This document shows positions 43,870 through 56,100 of a stretch of DNA of 64,000 nucleotides, piece after piece. Numbering within the stretch: position 1 is the first letter of the stretch; each line of letters starts with the position of its first letter. Position numbers and translations under genes: made by a program. Source of the DNA: Asterias amurensis (Eukaryota > Echinodermata > Asteroidea > Forcipulatida > Asteriidae); contig NC_092648.1 in NCBI RefSeq assembly GCF_032118995.1, forward strand, positions 20,612,450 to 20,676,449, given 5' to 3'. The notes beneath the pieces were generated by a model, which had not been told where the DNA came from, made no database searches, and was given only the letters and a program-made list of their open reading frames with translations.

Positions 43870-44412
43870 ATGTACATGTTCGTCAGTCTTCGTCTTTCTA
43901 CCATCGTACTGTTCCTCCATATTTTGTTGTCATGGTTGCATGGCTACATCTGTGAAACTCACATACTCTTGCAGACAGTAACAGGGTCTGTCCCATCGGG
44001 AAATTTCACCTACTACAAACTCAGTCGCAATGGGAACATTCGCTTCAGTCTAAGGACCCTGGAAGGCGATGCTGATGTGTACGCGTCGTCGACCACGATG
44101 CATCCAACGTATGATGACTATGATATGAAGGCGGCAACATTCGGAGAAGAAATCGTTGACATCTGCCAGTCAATAGAACGTCCCGTGGGGATAGGGGTTT
44201 ATGGACATCCGCTTTATCCGAATGTTACTTTATACGAGTTTGACATTTTACTGGATCAGACATTGGAGGAGGTTGATCCATGGAGAATGGAAAGTGAGCA
44301 AGAGCCGTCGGTAGGGAAGCTTTATCCGATGGATGAAGAGCCGGAAAAAGAATCTTTATTGTGGAGTCTGTTTATTGGGATCTTAAAGGTTGCATTGGAT
44401 ATCATGATCTGA
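43870..44412 (+). CDS. UPF0669 protein, C6orf120 homologue
   Basis: One exon encodes 180 residues and ends TGA. A signal peptide (residues about 1-28, LSTIVLFLHILLSWLHG) suggests secretion or luminal location. The family core is plain: SGNFTYYKLSRNGNIRF, LEGDADVYAS, MHPTYDDYD, RPVGIGVYGHPLYPN, and a hydrophobic C-terminus (SLLWSLFIGILKVALDIM) like that of human C6orf120. NFT and NVT are possible N-glycosylation sites. Size is close to the vertebrate protein (about 190 residues). An acceptor CTCAACAG at 43822 just upstream points to a non-coding 5' exon, perhaps at 42120-42265. The molecular function of this family is poorly known; the human protein has been linked to liver-cell apoptosis. Confidence 0.95.
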   Translation: MYMFVSLRLSTIVLFLHILLSWLHGYICETHILLQTVTGSVPSGNFTYYKLSRNGNIRFSLRTLEGDADVYASSTTMHPTYDDYDMKAATFGEEIVDICQSIERPVGIGVYGHPLYPNVTLYEFDILLDQTLEEVDPWRMESEQEPSVGKLYPMDEEPEKESLLWSLFIGILKVALDIMI

Positions 44413-45529
44413 TCCAAGCATCCACTAACTCTTTCCTATTAAAAAATGCACTGTCTTTGTACCCGACCGAGTCCTGGCAAATCATGAATTGTTGTTGACA
44501 TGAGACAACAAAAAAACCTGTAGAAATTTGTTTGGTCCACTACCTGACTGCCAATGGATCCTATTCTTTGACGTAATCCTGCCACCATCAGAGCTAAAAA
44601 CGATGAGGTGGAATCGTAGTTTTGTAAATACCCCTCACAAGATGCGCCAATAAGCAAAGGTCGAGGGCGGCCAACTCAAACGACGTGAAGTGCATTAAGG
44701 TCTATTAGCAAAAAAGTTGCCTAACATTACAATCTGTGAACACAAATATCACATTATGGACTTCCATATGGAGATTAGAAGACAAAAACAAAGATGCAAC
44801 TCTGTTGTGATGAGAATTGTTTTAGAATTGAAGCTGTACATTAAGAAAGTCCAAATACTTGAAGATCGGACTAGGATCCATTTAAGATAAAGGGACCATT
44901 GCCTTTTGGATTTGGCACATTATTGTTTTGAAATGAGTATGGTTGGAAAGATGTTTTACGTGGAATACTAGAATGTAATGATTCACACGCAATCCCTTGT
45001 GTGGTTTTCCTTTTACTTTATGATCGAGCGTCTTCCACTATTTTGTGGAGTTTAACATTTTGGGACAAAATGGGGGACCCTTTTAAGTTCGCAAAGTAAA
45101 AGAAAGCCAGGCAATTTCGGGGGAAAGTTGTGTAAATTAATGTATTCTACTTTTGAAAGATAAGATCTCCAACAGATTAATCATTATGACATGCTGTTTT
45201 AAGAGACAATCTAGAGACTGAAATCATGTGCCTGAAGGATCATTAAGTACTCAAATCTTAGCATTGTGTTTTTTCCCCACCAAGTTCATATAAACCTGGT
45301 GTGCATTAAGAAAAATCATATATTTCTACATGTAGTCTACTGGTCGGCAAATCTTTACATATGACCTAGAATTCAAAATGTGAATCCGTGAATCCAGTCA
45401 GCAGAGTATAACTAAACATTTTTTTGACCGCTTGTTATAAATTGTTAATAGATTTGTCTCCCACCAAATTGACAGTTAAATTCCTGTAAAAATTCGCATT
45501 TAATTAATTTGATAAAGTTGGGGAGGTAG

Positions 45530-45690
45530 TGCTTTCTGCTCTACCAGCCAGGCTTCTGATGTATGATACCCAAGCCTACATTCGTATGGACTGTAAAGGG
45601 GTAAACCTGTTTCAGCCCAAGGAGTAGGTGGCAATGGCCCCTGGAAAAATGGTCGATTGTTGCCCACACCTTGAAGCGGCCTGTCAGGCC
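45530..45690. repeat. SINE-like repeat, family B piece
   Basis: ATTCGTATGGACTGTAAAGG, CTGTTTCAGCCCAAGGAGTA and GGTGGCAATGGCCCCTGGAA match 8360-8440 in inverted orientation. Confidence 0.65.
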
Positions 45691-45773
45691 TTGTGTTTCT
45701 GGTGAAAAAAAGGGACCAGGGCGTGTGATGGAGAATGTTTTCAATGACACAACTTTATTTGATGTAAACTTGA

Positions 45774-46070
45774 TTAAAGACATTGGACACTATTTGTAAT
45801 TGTCAAAGACCAGTCTTCTCAATTAGTGTATCTCAACATAATGCAGCATAAAATAACAAACCTGTGACAAATTGAGCTCAATTGGTCATTGAAGTTTCGA
45901 GATAATAATGAAATGGAAAAACACTCTTGTCACACAAAGTTGTGTGCTTTCAGATGCTTGATTTTGGGACCTCACAATCTAATTATGAGGTCTCAAAATC
46001 AAATACGTGGAAAATTACTTCTTTCTCAAAAACTATGTTACTTCATTACCAAGTAAGTTTTTATGCTAAG
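45774..46070. mobile_element. TTAA element, family 1, truncated
   Basis: TTAAAGACATTGGACACTAT start and family inside, with part of the second half deleted (GTTACTTC joins CATTACCAAG). No right repeat. Confidence 0.75.
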
Positions 46071-46439
46071 TTTTATACGGTTGAGATTCTGAAAGGAAGA
46101 TTCTAAGTTGCTAACAATGATTGAAATTGTACCCGGGAAAAGAGGAATAGATTTCTGAGACTGATGGGTGAAAACTTAAAACTATTTTTTTTCCCGACTA
46201 AAATTATCTGTAAATAGAATCAACGGTGCCTTAATCAGTGACCAAGGATTTTCTATTCATGAAAGTTTGATACTCGTTAAGATATTATAGAAGTATAACT
46301 TATAAAAGCCAATACCGGATAGTTTGACTTTGCTACATGTATGTTTTCCGGCTAAAAGATTTAAAGTAGGAATTTAAAACTTTGCATGGTGGAAATATGA
46401 TATGGAAAGGTTTGTGGTAACAGCATGTAATGACTATCT

Positions 46440-46605
46440 CTAAAGAGTTGGGGTGATTCTGAAAAGAACTGTTCGTTTCAACTCGTCGTCTTTCTCCAGA
46501 AGACGATCAGAGCATGAAGACGATCAGAGCAGCCTGATCGAAACGTTGAGTTGAACCCAACGTTTCATTTCAGAACCACCCCAACTCATTAGATTTAGTC
46601 ATTAC
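46440..46605. repeat. Inverted repeat with AGTTGGGGTGATTCTGAAA arms
   Basis: Left GAGTTGGGGTGATTCTGAAA and right TTTCAGAACCACCCCAACTC. Within it GAAGACGATCAGAGCA occurs twice, followed by GATCGAAACGTTGAG. Confidence 0.75.
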
Positions 46606-48157
46606 ATGGTGTCACTGCAAACCTTTCCAAATCTTACCTTAATCTTGTTTCAGATTTTACTAATAATCAATCCCTTTAGTTACCGCACGTCTCCAAATAT
46701 GTTGCATTTAACGATTGGGTCACGATTTTGGTGAAAATGATCTTTTAAACAAACTGTGAAATTTTTATTTGAAAGCCTATTGGTATAATGGTGGTAAACA
46801 TTTTGCTAAATAATTTTGTCTGGCATACCCCCAGCGAAATCAATAAAAGCGGATGAAAAATATGTTGCAAAATTTGAATCAGCAAAAGTTGAGATGAAGT
46901 TGTTCTGTTTGTAGTACTTGAACCTCATCGTTCTTAGTGAAAATGTGTATTTGCTTTCGCTGTTTTCAACTAAATCTTTCACAGGTGACTTATATTGTAT
47001 CTTGATAGTTGTGCCTATAAATATGTTTTACATTGACAAAAATTACCAAACCTTTAAACCCAGACAAACAGCTTTGTGTTTGATCAGTTGAACACACTTT
47101 CTACTGTAAAGTGTTATTTCATTTTTATATGAGTTTTGTAATGCCCTTTAGGCAGTGAAGCATGAAGTTGTTTGACTTGATATGTACATGAAAAATCAAT
47201 GAGCCCACAATCATATTTAAAGAAACCCTGAAAACCCCCAACGTTTGTTTGTTCATGTAATAGTATTACATGGTATTAAATTAACCATGTGAGCATAATC
47301 CTGTGTAGGCACAATTTGCCTTAGTATGCTTATAGTCTATCAAAAGAAACGACAGACAACAACGCTCTATGTGTGACATGTATACAAATATAGAGTTATC
47401 ACAGTAAACCCTATCCAATTCACTTGGCAGCTACATGTAGGTAACGCATGTAACAGTCTAAATCTAAGACACTTGATGCGTTATAAATCAATTCCATACA
47501 TGTATGCCATGTACCAGTGTTTAACACCAGAAGTGGGACGCTTTTACTCTTGTGTTTAGGTGCTGCCTTTAACTGCCAACATACCTCTTTAGATGGATAT
47601 CCCTGTGTAGGCACTAAAATGAACACCGGGTGTGACATTCAGTAATGGCAAACAAAAACCCCACCAAAAACACATACACAGAACATTTCCAATGGATTTG
47701 TATATAGTGTTAAGGACTTATGTAACAGTCTTTATTTGTATTCCTATTGAAGAATTCACCTTCGTTTAAAAAGAAAGTATGACCTGCTACAACCTAGACT
47801 ATTTCCTGGTGGCCAAAGTTCGCATGTGGACTTAAAACATTAAATATCATCAGGACACAATGCACTGCTATCTCTCTTACAGTTAACATGATGAGTATTA
47901 AAGCAGCTGAAATTTGTACAAAAATGATAACCTTTGATCTCTTGTTCAATGGGCTCATTTGGAAACTGAGAGTGTAATTAATCTCATTGCATGTAAAGTT
48001 TGTGCCAGATATTTGGTTATTGAGAATTGGACTCGAGGGAAAAATAGATTTTACATTTTTTATTTACATGTATTAGACACTGATAGAGGGTGAATTATAG
48101 ACTGGCTCCGCTCTGAGGGACTGGGCAAGTCTCTGTTTGTGTGATACAGATCATATA

Positions 48158-48342
48158 ATATCAAAGTCTTAAAAAGCGCACGTATCTACCAAACAAGGTA
48201 CTCAAGGCGCTGGGTATTTACAAACTTTCAGAAAGATAGGTTTATACTGCAGCGATGCATTCTGAGACCCAATTACTTAGCACCTTATAAGGGTTTACAA
48301 GGTGCTGCGGCGCATGCAGCAGCCACAGCCAGGAACACCTCT
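48158..48342 (-). repeat. SINE copy, family A, truncated
   Basis: Minus-strand copy: AATATCAAAGTCTTAAAAAG tail complement, then CAGCAGCCACAGCCAGGAAC. The head is missing. Confidence 0.75.
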
Positions 48343-48706
48343 TCTCCACTAATTTGTTTTAGAATTAACAGGCGACATTTTAGGAAATTTAACATTGCCA
48401 AACAATGCTAAGTAAGACGTCCCTAAGTAACAATCAAAGTAACACCCAAGATTAGATTCAAACAATTTCTTTTGCATATTTTGCTTTTATTGACCGTCAT
48501 AGATTCAGTACTTACAGTGTACATGGCAAATAACTTACTACATGTATGTAGATGTCATCTTGGGCAGATGACATAGATGCACGATCAAATTTGGAGTGCC
48601 ATGCAAACATACTGTTCCAATTCTTTTACTATTTTCTCTGGTCAAGTGTTTTATGCACTGAACTCTCTGGACTATATGTATAAACAAAAGTATTTGGGAA
48701 GATTAT

Positions 48707-49056
48707 TTTAGGCACTGGACACAATTGGTAATTACTCAAAATAATTATTAAAATACAAACTTACTTGGTAACAAGTAATGGGGAGCTGTTGAACAGCTCC
48801 AACTAAAGTACAGAGTTTTTGAGAAAGAGGTAATTTCTCCCTCAAATGTTAAGACTTCAGGCCTGAAGCCTTAGGCATCTGAAAGCGCAACATTTTGTGC
48901 AAAAAGGGTGTTTTTTCTTTCATTATTCTCTTGCAACTTTGATGACCACTTGAGTCCAAATTTTTACATGTTTGTTATTTTAAGCATAGGTTGGGATACA
49001 CCAAGTGAGAATACTGGTCTTTGACAATTATTACCAAAGGTGTCTAGTGCCTTTAA
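48707..49056. mobile_element. TTAA element, family 1
   Basis: Starts TTTAGGCACTGGACACAATT and ends GTGTCTAGTGCCTTTAA. Its right TTAA is also the left TTAA of the family 3 element at 49053. Confidence 0.83.
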
Positions 49057-49443
49057 AGGAACACATTGCCTTGGATCGGACGAGTTGGTCTATAAAAGGC
49101 GTTTGAAACCGTTTGTTATGAAATTTATATGGTTAGAAAGATGTTTTAAAAGTAGAGTATAATGATCCATCCATCCTCTCAAAAGTGCACCGTTTTCTTT
49201 TTACGTTGCGAACTATCACGGTCGGCCATTTATGGTAGTCAAAATTTTGACTCCCATAAATGGCCGGCCGTGTTATTGGCCGAGGTAAAAAGAAAACAAC
49301 GCAATTTTGAGGCATATTTGTGTAGATCATTGTATTCTACTTTTGCATCGTCTTTCTAATCATATTATGCATTTTATGATAAACCGTCACAAAACGCTTT
49401 TCAAAAACCAACTCGACCAATCCAAGGCAACGTGTTCTTTTAA
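49053..49443. mobile_element. TTAA element, family 3, abutting a family 1 element
   Basis: TTAAAGGAACACATTGCCTT left; inverted CCAAGGCAACGTGTTCTTTTAA-type right end. Internal palindrome GGTCGGCCATTTATGG / CCATAAATGGCCGGCC. Confidence 0.88.
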
Positions 49444-51627
49444 CTGACCTCAACTGTGCATAGAGAGTCAGCATTGGATGGGTTGTGAACACTATCAAAC
49501 AGAATTGGACAGCTTTTTGTAAAAATGCTAAATCACTGGTGTCACAGAGTAGTATGGTATTGGGCACTAACATAGTGCCTTTGAATGGTGCTATTTACAT
49601 ATGCTGTGCCTTTTGGCAAACTGGGTTTTGTTGTTGCTGACAGATCAAGTGTTAGAATCGGTTGCTTTCACCTTACTACTTGAGCATTATCCAACCAGAA
49701 GTTTGTTCAGGAAACACACGGGAATACATAGCAAGTTCAGGCCTGGAATCTCATCCGAGAAAGGGAAATTTTTTAAGGGGCACCAAGACCAAGACACGGG
49801 GGCAAAGACGCCATAATTTCAGGCCTGAAATTCTAACATCTGATGGTGTAAGATTAATTACCACACCTTTGGACTGTTTGAACAATTCCTACATGTACCT
49901 CCATGGTTTGAATAAGCCATTTGCAAGTTTGAAATTATGTCTGATAATAAAGTGACTTACTTAGTCACAACTTACCACTTAAATTTGACTTCCTCAAGAC
50001 TTCAGAGACAGTTGCTATGTTCCCTGATTATTGGTAAGCTTTTGTGTGATAACACCCATCACAATTTTAAATGGATGTCTATGGCACAATGGTACCAGGT
50101 TTTGCTATTTGATTTGGAGGTTGCTACCCAAAAGCTTGCCCTGAACTATTTTAACTGTCTTGATAATGTGATTACATTTGTTTGGGTACTCCTTATCTGT
50201 ATGTTGTTTGCAATCTTTTGTTATTGTGTTTGGTCTCAGCTTTTTAAATCGCATCCTTGTAAACCGCCCTGATTGTCTTTTTAGGCGAAAGCTATCATTA
50301 TAATTAAAATTTAGCTGTAGTTTGTGACTGAATAAGTTGTAGCAGAAATAATTTCAACTCGCAAATGGCTTATTGGTATGCATATGTTGTTTGAGCCTTT
50401 GTATTCGGTACCTGTATTTTGTTTTAATGAAGTTTATAGGATAATTAATATGGTAAATACATAAAATTTATCAGATAAAATTTATCATTAACAGAATGCA
50501 AATGGTAGTTATAGACAAAGAACAGTGCCATACTTCATTAACTAAAATATAACTTCCATTTCCAAACATGCATTTAGATTTACGACTGCATTGGAAGACG
50601 ATGTACATTACTTGATACCAACTATTTTAAGCAGACGATGTTTGTTTTATATATACACTGCTACAAATACTGAAGCCAAATTGGCAATGCTAACAGTTGG
50701 GTATATAATAAATAAAAATATTGGTTTTGAGTAAATAAAAAGAGTCTGGCTTATGAAACAGAGTATGTCTACAATGGGAAACATTTTTTGGTTAATAAAA
50801 AACAAAACGAGTAAGATTTTTTGGCTGTTGATAATTTTATGTAAAATTTGGGTATTTCAAAATATTTGGAAACATAATATGCCAATTTACTTCCCTAAAC
50901 TGATGAATAATTTAAAAAAAGGAAACGTTTTTGGGGGGAGTACATACTATCTAGTAAATAAACAAATAATGTTTTTAAAAAAACTATATATATATTTCTT
51001 TGGAATAGGTGCTAATTTGTTCTTAACTGTTTACTAATTTAATGTATGGTTTTATAAATGTCTAATGAAATGCAAGAGAAGTTGGCTGCAGACTCAATTT
51101 CCTTGAAGACGTCAGTAAATTTGAGAGCTAGAATGCCAATAAATGTGATCAGTCTCTGTTGAATTTATTTGGGCAGTATATACTGCAAATTTTACATGAA
51201 ATAACAAACTTATGAAAATCTGGGCAGGGAGAAAATAATGTACCCCAAAAGTTAGAAACCTTGCACATTTTCGGACCATAATAATAATGTCCTTATATTA
51301 TACTTTTTGTTGTAACAAACTGAAATCTTGTTGCATTTTTGTTAAGGTTTTCATACCCAGTTTGATTGAGTATTACGACTTTAATTTAAGAGGGAAATAT
51401 TTCACAGAAAAAATTATCCTTGAGCTTTATAACCTGTAAGGTTTCAGACTAAAATTCAACAATGGTGTTTTTCCATCCTTACTTATCCTTTACGATACCT
51501 GTAAAGGCTCGGTCATAGATAATGTACTCTCAAAATGAATGGGCATGAAACTTACTTGGTAAGAAGTACTCAGCAGCTGTTGCTAGCATAACAATTTTTG
51601 GGAAAGGATTCCCTTCATAATAATAAT

Positions 51628-51975
51628 ATCAAAGTCTTATATAACAAGGTACTCAAGGCGCTGAGTATATACAAACTTTCAGAGAGATATAGGTTATTGC
51701 AGTGATGAATTCCGAGACCAAATTATTTAGCACATTACAAGGGTTTAAAATGTGCTACGGTGCATACAGCAGCCACAGCCAGGAACACCTCTTTTCGATA
51801 AGTGCACTGGGTTCTTTTACATGCGTTACACAACACATGGGACTAACGGCTCTATGCCCCCCATCCGAAGGACGAAGCAATGGTTAAGTGTATTGCTTAA
51901 GGACACAAGTGTCAGGGCTGGGGATTCGAACCCATTTGAATTTGGTGCTCTTAGCCGCTCGGCCATGACACTTCC
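51628..51975 (-). repeat. Full-length SINE, family A, with tRNA-like head
   Basis: On the minus strand a tRNA-like head at 51975-51910 reads GTGTCATGGCCGAGCGGCTA (A box) and GGGTTCGAATCCCCAGCCCT (B box). Next comes the family body and a tail ending TTTGATATTATTATTATG. The head looks like a Ser/Leu-type tRNA lacking a proper anticodon arm and variable arm. Confidence 0.85.
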
Positions 51976-52462
51976 ACTTTCATAGTAATATGGTTTGGAT
52001 AACTTTTGATCTAAAAACATTTCAGTCTGAGAAACGATTCATGGATGAATCGGTTCTCAGACTTCTGAGGGTTGACTGAGAAGTCTAATTTTCTTGTTGT
52101 CCGTTTGTGAATGCTGCGGCCAGAGATGTTGTTGGTAATCACCATCCACTCACTAAACAGGGATGGATTCAACATTCTACCACGCTTTGTTTGCTGTACA
52201 AACACTGTTTTCAGCTGAAACTTTCACAGGTGACTGGCTTTTACTTTATGTTTCTTGACAATTTCGTCTATAAATCAGTATTTCATTGACAAAAACCAAC
52301 CTAAGACTGAACCTTTAAGACGAACATGGGCTTCAAAATATTTGCACAAACGGCAAATCAAAAGCAAATGTGTCATGTAATAATAATATACAATTTTCAA
52401 AGTTAAACTTCTAGATATTTAAAAGATTATACAACAGATTAAAATATATTCATTTGTTGATA

Positions 52463-52468
52463 TTTATT
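52463..52468 (-). terminator. Candidate polyadenylation signal of the EGF/TB gene
   Basis: AATAAA on the minus strand about 540 bases after the stop codon. Motif only. Confidence 0.3.
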
Positions 52469-53005
52469 TGGAATTTTTAAGCTGTTGCAAGTTTAAAAGT
52501 CGATTTGACTGCCGCTTGAGCTGAATTATTATACTCGCCTCAAACTAAATCCAGTATTTGATTATGGGGATCTCGAGTAAGCATGGAGAGACAAGTTCAT
52601 GTGACTTTATGTGACTGCTGGAGTTTCTACGAAACACACAAATACAGTCAAGTAGGCCAAATGATTGCTTGTAAACCTCAAAATATAGAAATTTTGAAAC
52701 TGACCAAATAAACAAAACAAAAACCCCACCAATAATTAACAATTACCATTACAGAAATGAATGAAGATGTTTCCAATGCTCCATAGCTTAAAATGCAGCA
52801 TGTTAGTTCGTAGTCTGGGTACATTGGCTCACCATGCAGCTTTGGGGAGGGGGGGGGGGGGGGGTGATAACCACGCCCCGACCCTTCCAATGTGCGTAAG
52901 CTGCTTCTTGATAATGGATTTTGTACAATGGAAGGCACAACCGATAAAAACCACATCAAAACATACACAGAAAAAGATATTAAGATTTTAAGAAAGAGTT
53001 GCAGA

Positions 53006-53157
53006 TCAGCCTCTGTTGTATCTTGCTCGTACGCAGCGTTTTTGGTCGTTATCAAATGAGAAGCCAGCGTAGCACTGGCATGTGTAGGTCCCCTCCACAT
53101 TGAGGCACTTCCCTTGACCGCAGATGTTTCGTGGTAAACTATCACAGGCACCTGCAC
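53006..53157 (-). CDS. EGF/TB gene, terminal EGF exon
   Basis: Acceptor CTTCAG|GTGCAG. Encodes [20 protein letters not shown] and [16 protein letters not shown], then VRARYNRG and TGA at 53008-53006. Confidence 0.88.
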
Positions 53158-56100
53158 CTGAAGTTTGTTGAGAAAACAAAGGAGTATTTATTAAAAATCA
53201 AGATATTTTTGTGTGAATTATTATCATTTGTTTTTTTTCTGTTTTTTTTTGTTCAGTTACTTTGAAGAGCCCATAGTCTATCAATCCAATAACATGGAAA
53301 CATAAATTAAAGTTAACAGAGAGTTTCAGATTTTCAAATGGCTTCCTTGAGAATCGATTTCAGCTTATAATCTGGCTGTGCTCAGGGGTCATATGGGTCA
53401 GTGTGACTGGCTGCAGCTCAAACACGTGGATGTGTCGTGCATTATTCAACTTCTCAGTTGGGAGTAAGGACGATTTAATAGCCACCCAATTTTGTTTTAC
53501 CATTGTTCTTACCTTGCCCAGATGTGCCCCTGCTTGGCTGTCCTCCACCTCCAGTTTGAGGTCTAGGATTAACACCTTGTGGCCTGGTGTTAGGGTTGGG
53601 GTTATAGTTGGGCTGTTGTCGGCCAGGGTATGTTGGTTGCTGCCCTCCTCCTTGGTAGTTCTGCCCACCACTAGGGTATGGTTGCTGCTGCCCTCCGTAG
53701 TACGGAGGCTGACCGCTTGGTGTTTGTGACTGACCACCTGTGTAGGGAGGTTGTCTGCCAGTGTACGGGGGTTGACCGCCAGGGTTTGGCGTCTGCCCAC
53801 CGTAGTAGGGATTTGGACGGACAGGATTTGGTGACTGGCCACCATAATAAGGTTGTTGACCGCCAGTGTTAAGAGGTTGACCGCCAGGATTCTGTGTCTG
53901 TCCCCCATAGTAGGGTCGTTGACCGCCGGGGTTTGGTGACTGACCACCGTAGTAGGGAGGTTGACCAGCAGGGTTGGGTGACTGACCACCGTAGTATGGT
54001 GGCTGACCAGCAGGGTTTGGCTGTTGACCGCCAGTGTAGGGAGGTTGCCTACCAGTGTAGGGTGGTGAACCTCCAGTGGACTGACCAGTCGGATACGGTT
54101 CTCTAAATGGACGAGGACCACCTTGGTCTGGACCAACATTTGGATCAAACCTGAATACAAAAATTTAAAAAAAAAGATTTGTTATCACCATTAAGTACAT
54201 TTGGAAAATGGAAGATACAATTTCTAGCTAGTTTTTGCTTCGCATTTATAACTACATTGTTTCGTGTTGATCTGTGTTTGATCCTTTGAAACTCTATTTT
54301 TCCGTACTATTTCAAGGACATAATTATCATGACTGGGAATTGCACCCACACACCTATCATTCAGCCATCAGAACTTGCCAAGTCTGAGGCAGTAGACTGC
54401 TCAAACAAGACATGCCCTAAAAAACAACAACACAACAACAAAACCAAGAAAAAACACTGAACACTAACTTACACTTCCACTACACTGGTCGTCCCTTCAG
54501 AAGCGTGTGCGTATATTCCATCCTCACCAGTTGGATGATAGAAGCCGTCTTGGTACTCACGGATAGCGGCCGGTCCTGAGCCAGTTTGACCCGATGGTTC
54601 CTGACCAGTCTCACAGAGAACTCCTTGTTCATCTACATTTGGAATACATTCATATAAATATTTATTATTGATTATTGATTGGTTTATTTCAGAAATAAAA
54701 GTTTCACAGCCTTCAGGAGGATGAATTGAGTTACTTTTTACATCATTGAAAACAGTTTTTTAAAAACACAAAAAAAGTAGCAATTTAAAATCGATGATTA
54801 AAATATGTGGATAGACTTACATATGACTAGAATGATCAAAATTTCTCAAAGCTAGGCAGAATACAGTTCACTGTTTACTGTGGATTATCATATAAGTATT
54901 AGGGGCAAGCGCCATCGCTGACAACAAAGTAAAAATACTAAGATCTAAATATCAGGCGGTATGTTAAAATTTCCACCTTTCAGTAACCCCAAGAGTTGGA
55001 GATTGCAAGCAGCTTTTGTGAACATTATCCTCAGCACAAGAGAAGCAAATCAGAGAGCAGGATTTCTTTATATTCAGTGAGAAATTTAAAAGTTTCAGTT
55101 TTACCACTATCGTTTGTGCGAAAGACAAGGTACGTGAAGTACATAGAAATGTTTAAGATTGACTCACATCCACCGTTGGGAGGGCAAGGGTCGCAACTTG
55201 TTCCCCAACCCACTCCTTCAGAGCAGCAACATTCCTTGTAAGTCAGAGCTGTATTAACGATCATTCCACACACTGACTCGTACCCGGGATTATCTGTTTT
55301 GTGCCAGCAAAGACTCTTTCTATTGTCTCTTTCTGTACCGACCACACCGATAACAGCTGGGGGGAATTAAGCATACAAGATTGATTAAGAACATATACTT
55401 GCTTACTAATAACGACAACTAGTTTTTATAAAGTGCTGTCTTTGCCGCTGTATCAAAGTGCTTATTTAAATTTGTTTTAAAGACAGCTTTTTGAGTTATG
55501 AGACAAATTTAGCAGCTCTATGAACCTCAGCCATAATATCGCCATCTTCTTGCTCCTAGAACTTGGGAGACTCCCAAGTAATATCATACTTTTATTTCAA
55601 TCCAGCTCATTGTAACCAAATTGAGGCAAGACAAAATAGTCTGGTTCCTTAGGTAAAAATGAATATTAGCATTCATTACTGTTTATTAGATACAGGGAAC
55701 TTGACCAAGATGGCGGCATCATGATAAAGGTCTATACATGTATAGACATATCCATTGTTGATCAACAAACCGAGCCGTTTGGTATGTACGGCCGAATGTT
55801 AGCAAAACATTCAGTTGTGTAATCAACAATGCGCATTACAAGTCTTATTATTATTATTATTTTTTGGCAAACTTTCAATTTAATAAAATACCTCCCGTGA
55901 TTGGTATCAATTGGCTATGACATTTTTACAAACAGTGGCTATCTGTTTTTGTTTTGCATTTATGGCTCTTCATAGTTTGCCACCCTTGGTTGGCAAAAAC
56001 TGTGGCTGTGAAACATTGCGATAAAAATATCTTTATAGGAAGTACAGATTAACTCCATGAAGAATTTTAAAGCTATTACTACTTACAGATACATCTACGG

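Larger units (their letters stand above)
44413..52990. other. Long 3' region of the UPF0669 gene and intergenic sequence
   Basis: No convincing coding exon in 8.5 kb. AATAAA occurs at 46842 and in the cluster 50707-50716. Repeats: SINE-B piece 45530-45690, family 1 elements 45774-46070 and 48707-49056, family 3 element 49053-49443, SINE-A copies 48158-48342 and 51628-51975, and an inverted repeat at about 46440-46600. Also a G run at 52848-52864. 50260-51600 is strongly AT-rich. Confidence 0.45.

Noticed and set aside
49937-50272. Open frame of 111 residues with a hydrophobic segment
   Set aside because: AT-rich 3' flank, no family similarity, no splice or start support.
50753-51037. Open frame of 94 residues
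   Set aside because: Composition is that of AT-rich non-coding DNA, with many Lys, Asn, Ile and Phe and no motif.
51910-51975. A tRNA-Ser or tRNA-Leu gene
   Set aside because: The anticodon and variable arms are missing and SINE body sequence follows directly.
53403-54106. Plus-strand open frames over the same repeats
   Set aside because: Antisense shadows created by the repeat; they show no start context or domain.
53360-54160. A 266-residue open frame on the minus strand rich in Val, Asn and Thr
   Set aside because: It is a shifted reading of the Pro-Gly-Gln-Tyr repeat exon. The correct frame is set by splice phases and by the flanking EGF and linker exons.
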